Source: an uncultured Clostridia bacterium
GTDB taxonomy: Bacteria; Bacillota; Clostridia; Oscillospirales; Ruminococcaceae
Assembly: GCA_937901465.1 (NCBI GenBank)
Contig: CALGTU010000212.1
Coordinates: 1-7,899, forward strand
DNA length: 7,899 bases
Direction: 5' to 3'
The notes below the pieces were generated by a model. That model had not been told where the DNA came from. It saw only the letters and a list, made by a program, of their open reading frames with translations, and ran no database searches. Positions within the stretch are counted from its first letter, which is position 1. Every line of letters begins with the position of its first letter. Both the position numbers and the translations under genes were made by a program. This document shows, one piece after another, positions 5,546 through 7,899 of the stretch.

Positions 5546-6283
5546 CTAAATCATCTTTATAAGCCCTAAAACAAGCAGATGAACGGGATAGAAAAAATAA
5601 CATATATATTGAAAAACCTTGCTATGATGCCCCTGTCTGCCGTGATAAAGCCATATCGGAACGAGTGAAAAAACAGCAATTCCCTGACGTACAAAAAAGA
5701 AGGTTTTTCCTAAAATATTTATTTCATATCCGAGACCACCCAGAAGCTCTGTGTTTATATACCACAAGCAGATAATCTGAAAAATACAGTTCCACCATTT
5801 TCTTTCTCTGAAAAAATAAAAGGTAAGAACAGTCATTATACCTGCGTGATAATAATCGACCATTGTCACAAGCCCCGATATAAAGCCTGCGAGAACCGTT
5901 GATAATCCGACAATTATGCGAAGCCATATTCTCTTTTCTTTAACCTTTTCGTTAAGATGAATGAGTCCTATCGAAATAAGAAAACTCCAGAGAATATTCT
6001 GATGTATTGGATAGAAAAGCCTGCTTCCCATAGCAAGATTGAAAGGTATTTCAGATATAACTGCGAATACGAGAAGTCTTGAAACATATTTTTTAAGACT
6101 CTTCGTATGAAAATATCCCTCAACAATCATAAAGGCAAAAATCGGCATAGAAAGCCTTCCTATACATGTAAGCCAGTCGTTTCCGGGAATGACAGTTCCC
6201 CACAGATGATCGCAGAGCATAAACATCATCGCTATTATATGAAGCCAAAAAGATGTAAGCCCGTTTGTTTTTCTTTCTTCCAT
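5546..6283 (-). CDS. TraX-family integral membrane protein
   Basis: The family is named after F-plasmid TraX, which N-acetylates pilin; chromosomal members in Firmicutes are common and of unknown substrate, probably membrane acyltransferases. The product has 245 residues with about eight hydrophobic segments. Family-like motifs are the N-terminal H15 with DH at 25-26, IGRLSMPIFAFMIVEGYFHT (41-60), SEIPFNL (77-83), HQN (95-97) and the C-terminal FYPVHLL (231-237). The ATG at 6283 is used because GAGGTGG (6289-6295) lies just upstream; in-frame GTG codons at 6292 and 6289 fall within that site. It follows the rpsT terminator with no room for a clear promoter of its own, so it may depend on read-through from rpsT or a weak promoter. 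No terminator is seen after it, so transcripts may continue into the proS unit. No conjugation genes are nearby, so a pilin role is unlikely. Confidence 0.85.
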   Translation of the reverse strand: MEERKTNGLTSFWLHIIAMMFMLCDHLWGTVIPGNDWLTCIGRLSMPIFAFMIVEGYFHTKSLKKYVSRLLVFAVISEIPFNLAMGSRLFYPIHQNILWSFLISIGLIHLNEKVKEKRIWLRIIVGLSTVLAGFISGLVTMVDYYHAGIMTVLTFYFFRERKWWNCIFQIICLWYINTELLGGLGYEINILGKTFFFVRQGIAVFSLVPIWLYHGRQGHHSKVFQYICYFFYPVHLLVLGLIKMI

Positions 6284-6300
6284 AAACACCACCTCACACT

Positions 6301-6336
6301 AAATAAAAATCCTCACGATCGGGTTAAATCGTGAGG
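6301..6336 (-). terminator. Rho-independent terminator after rpsT
   Basis: CCTCACGAT and ATCGTGAGG form a perfect 9-bp stem (arms 6328-6336 and 6311-6319) with an 8-nt loop, followed in the minus direction by ATTTTTATTT. It lies about 20 nt after the rpsT stop and ends only 17 nt before the TraX-like start, so the downstream gene begins almost directly behind it. Confidence 0.85.
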
Positions 6337-6355
6337 AAGTCTTTCTGCTTAACTA

Positions 6356-6586
6356 TTAAAGAGAGTTGAGCTTTGTTGCAAGCTGTGATTTCTTTCTTGC
6401 AGCACAGTTCTTATGCATAAGGCCGTGAGCGCAAGCCTGGTCAACCTTCTTGATAGCGAGAAGGATTGAATCCTTATCGTTAGCATTCTTGAGAACTGTC
6501 TTGAGGTTTGTCTTTCTAGCCTTGTTGTTTTCTGACTTAGCCTTGATAACCTTTACTCTTTTCTTTGCTGACTTGATGTTTGGCAT
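6356..6586 (-). CDS. rpsT: 30S ribosomal protein S20
   Basis: S20 is a helical protein that binds 16S rRNA at the base of the 30S subunit. The N-terminal NIKSAKKRVKV (3-13) and the C-terminal HKNCAARKKSQLATKLNSL (about 58-76) are diagnostic. With 76 residues it is about 10 shorter than the usual 84-90; the shortening lies in the variable middle helix (after LKTVLKNANDKD), while both conserved ends are intact, so it looks like a natural short form rather than a broken gene. The ATG at 6586 has GAGGTG 8 nt upstream. The gene has its own promoter (6667-6695) and terminator and is divergent from gpr, the same neighbour pairing as in B. subtilis. Confidence 0.96.
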   Translation of the reverse strand: MPNIKSAKKRVKVIKAKSENNKARKTNLKTVLKNANDKDSILLAIKKVDQACAHGLMHKNCAARKKSQLATKLNSL

Positions 6587-6619
6587 TTCTTTTTCACCTC
6601 TTTGAAATTCGTTTTGTCA

Positions 6620-6646
6620 GACGGAAATGGGGATAGTATTCCCGTC
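6620..6646 (-). promoter_or_regulatory. Hairpin in the rpsT 5' leader
   Basis: GACGG (6642-6646) pairs with CCGTC (6620-6624), and an alternative GGGA/TCCC pairing (6640-6643 with 6630-6633) overlaps it. It lies in the 75-nt leader between the predicted transcript start (near 6660) and the rpsT ribosome binding site. Since S20 synthesis is autoregulated in E. coli, a control role here is conceivable, but this is inference. Confidence 0.35.
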
Positions 6647-6666
6647 CTACTGAGAAGTCAATTCAT

Positions 6667-6695
6667 ATTTTAACATTTATCGGATAAAATAGCAA
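6667..6695 (-). promoter_or_regulatory. Predicted sigma-A promoter of rpsT
   Basis: TTGCTA (6690-6695) and TAAAAT (6667-6672) are 17 bp apart on the minus strand, with TGT directly before the -10 box (extended -10). The predicted transcript start is near 6660. It lies in the 183-bp gap between the divergent rpsT and gpr genes. Confidence 0.75.
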
Positions 6696-6755
6696 TACAA
6701 CTCTTTATAAAATTTCAAACGCAAATGAAGCGTCATTTTCTGCATTTTGCACAAA

Positions 6756-6761
6756 AAGGAG
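6756..6761 (+). promoter_or_regulatory. RBS that fixes the TTG start of gpr
   Basis: AAGGAG lies 8 nt before TTG 6770-6772, and the next residues IRTDLAEE match the usual Gpr N-terminus. The in-frame ATG at 6725 has no comparable site and would add 15 residues not expected in the family. Confidence 0.8.
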
Positions 6762-6769
6762 CGATTTTA

Positions 6770-7612
6770 TTGATAAGAACAGACCTTGCCGAAGAAAAAG
6801 TCCCCGAAACAAGAGAAATTCCCGAGGGTATCTTTAAAGAAGAAAAAACAGAAGGAGATTTAAAAATCATAACAGTTGATATCCTTTCAGATAAAGCGTC
6901 AAAAGAGATAGGCAAACCCAAGGGGCGATATATAACAATAAGGTTTTCTGATATAAACCCCGAAAATTTCGAAAATACCGCCGAACATATTTCTTCGGAA
7001 ATATCATCGCTGATACCAAAAGGAAAAGCGCTGATAGCTTGTCTTGGAAACAGAAACATAACCCCCGATGCGATAGGGCCTTTGGCTTCTGAAAAGATAA
7101 TTGCAACAAGGCATATTTCATATGAACTTCCCGAACTGAAAGAATTTTCATCTCTTCGTCAGGTTTCCGTTATAACAATGGGTGTTTTAGGGCAGACAGG
7201 TATTGAATCGGCAGAAATTGTAAAGGCAGTAGCAAATGATACAAAACCCGATTTTATCGTTGTTATAGATGCACTTGCCTGTTCCGATACAGAAAGGCTA
7301 TGCAGAACGATTCAGATTTCAACAACGGGTATTTCTCCCGGTTCGGGCGTTCAGAACAGCCGAAAAGAACTTTCAGAAAAAACTCTCGGAATACCCGTTA
7401 TCGCAATAGGAATTCCGACTGTTGTTGATATGCATACAATCGCCGAAAACTTAACAAATTCCCCCGCTGATGAAAGCAAAGAAAATATGATGGTAACTCC
7501 GCGTGATATTGACAAGCTGGTTGAAAGAGCGTCAAAACTCATTGCGTTTTCGCTTAATAAATCTCTCTTCCCCGAATTCACTTTTAAGGAACTCGAAATG
7601 CTTTCCTCCTGA
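6770..7612 (+). CDS. gpr: Germination protease Gpr (spore protease)
   Basis: Gpr (peptidase family A25) is made in the developing forespore as a zymogen and on germination degrades the small acid-soluble proteins that coat spore DNA. From TTG 6770 it has 280 residues, shorter than Bacillus Gpr (about 370). The start IRTDLAEE, the motif GNRNITPDAIGP (93-104) and DFIVVIDALA (about 161-170) are clear; D100 and D167 match the two aspartates linked to activity in B. megaterium Gpr. Further family blocks are TMGVLGQTGIESAEIVKA and GISPGSGVQNSRKELS, then GIPVIAIGIPTVVDMHTIAE. The pairing with divergent rpsT is the same as in B. subtilis, but spoIIP does not follow directly; instead a terminator comes 10 nt after the stop. 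In Bacillus gpr is under forespore sigma factors; I could not assign a clear sigma-F/G promoter here. Confidence 0.96.
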   Translation: MIRTDLAEEKVPETREIPEGIFKEEKTEGDLKIITVDILSDKASKEIGKPKGRYITIRFSDINPENFENTAEHISSEISSLIPKGKALIACLGNRNITPDAIGPLASEKIIATRHISYELPELKEFSSLRQVSVITMGVLGQTGIESAEIVKAVANDTKPDFIVVIDALACSDTERLCRTIQISTTGISPGSGVQNSRKELSEKTLGIPVIAIGIPTVVDMHTIAENLTNSPADESKENMMVTPRDIDKLVERASKLIAFSLNKSLFPEFTFKELEMLSS

Positions 7613-7621
7613 TAAATACAA

Positions 7622-7651
7622 AAAAGACGGACTTTTGAAAGTCCGTCTTTT
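7622..7651 (+). terminator. Strong Rho-independent terminator after gpr
   Basis: The arms 7622-7635 and 7638-7651 (core GACGGACTTT/AAAGTCCGTC) form a long near-perfect stem, followed by TTTTGTTTT on the plus strand. The A-run on the left side means it could also work in the opposite direction. It starts about 10 nt after the gpr stop. Confidence 0.9.
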
Positions 7652-7709
7652 GTTTTAAGGAAGTTATCGTTTCCGATATAGATTTGTCATTTTCATTTTT
7701 GCGAAAAGA

Positions 7710-7899
7710 TTGTATTTTATACAAGGCAAACGAGCGAGCGGGGAGCCCCCGGGGGCAGATTTTATCTCGTTTTGCAAAAAGACTGCCTGTATTTCCAGGA
7801 AATAGTAAAACGAAAAGACACGGCTTAGTTCTAGGCAAACGAGTGAAGGAATACGCGGGTATTTCGAGCGAGTTTAACGACGAAATAAGCCGTGGATTT
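7710..7899. repeat. Inverted-repeat-rich tail with a twice-occurring 11-mer
   Basis: No convincing gene is seen between the gpr terminator and the window end. AGGCAAACGAG occurs at 7724-7734 and again at 7833-7843, followed both times by a similar YGARSG context. Around them are: TTGTAT/ATACAA (7710-7724); a 12-bp GC palindrome GCCCCCGGGGGC (7745-7756); GCAAACGAG with the near-complement CTCGTTTTGC; TATTTCC-A-GGAAATA (7790-7804); and CACGGCTTA (7819-7827) paired with TAAGCCGTG (7886-7894), which encloses the second 11-mer copy and competing inner stems (for example ATTTCG/CGAAAT). This looks like one or two dispersed palindromic (REP/MITE-like) elements or a folded RNA. Base patterns are seen; the class is inference. 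Confidence 0.5.

Noticed and set aside
6661..6760. Sporulation sigma-F/G promoter for gpr
   Set aside because: I searched for CATNNTA-like -10 boxes with a fitting -35; candidates such as CATTTTG or TATAAAA lacked a matching partner at the right spacing, so no promoter is called.
7584..7838. Minus-strand frame of 84 codons after gpr
   Set aside because: It overlaps the end of gpr, the terminator and several palindromes; no ribosome binding site and no family-like sequence.

Overview
The window looks like a chromosomal segment of a spore-forming, low-to-mid GC Clostridium-class bacterium, probably related to Ruminococcaceae/Oscillospirales. The reasons are the spore germination protease gene gpr next to rpsT (a pairing known from Bacillus and Clostridia), the S10 ribosomal operon in Firmicute order, strong AGGAGG ribosome binding sites, frequent TTG/GTG starts, and an archaeal-like short prolyl-tRNA synthetase. 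The order-level placement is inference; no 16S or marker search was possible.

Layout, left to right (all minus strand up to about 6700): the 5' end of the S10 operon is read leftwards as rpsJ, rplC, rplD, rplW, rplB, with rplB cut by the window edge. Upstream of rpsJ is a leader of about 330 nt with several hairpins and a terminator-like hairpin that could act as an attenuator. Its promoter is nested in the terminator of the preceding transcription unit. That unit, with its own strong extended -10 promoter at 5499-5527, holds a small single-pass membrane protein, proS and an unknown 157-residue protein; both junctions have a single base between stop and start. Further right lie a TraX-family membrane protein and rpsT with its own promoter and terminator. 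On the plus strand, diverging from rpsT, is gpr, followed by a strong terminator and a gene-free tail rich in inverted repeats, in which an 11-base motif occurs twice.

Functionally this is mostly translation machinery: five 50S/30S ribosomal proteins of the S10 operon, S20 and prolyl-tRNA synthetase. Gpr degrades spore DNA-protecting proteins at germination, and the TraX-like and two small proteins are of unknown cellular role. No tRNA, rRNA, CRISPR array, transposase or phage gene was seen. I did not find a clear new multi-gene system. The best leads are non-coding: the S10 leader, the 115-nt rplW-rplB spacer with competing hairpins, the promoter nested in a terminator, and the repeat-rich tail after gpr.
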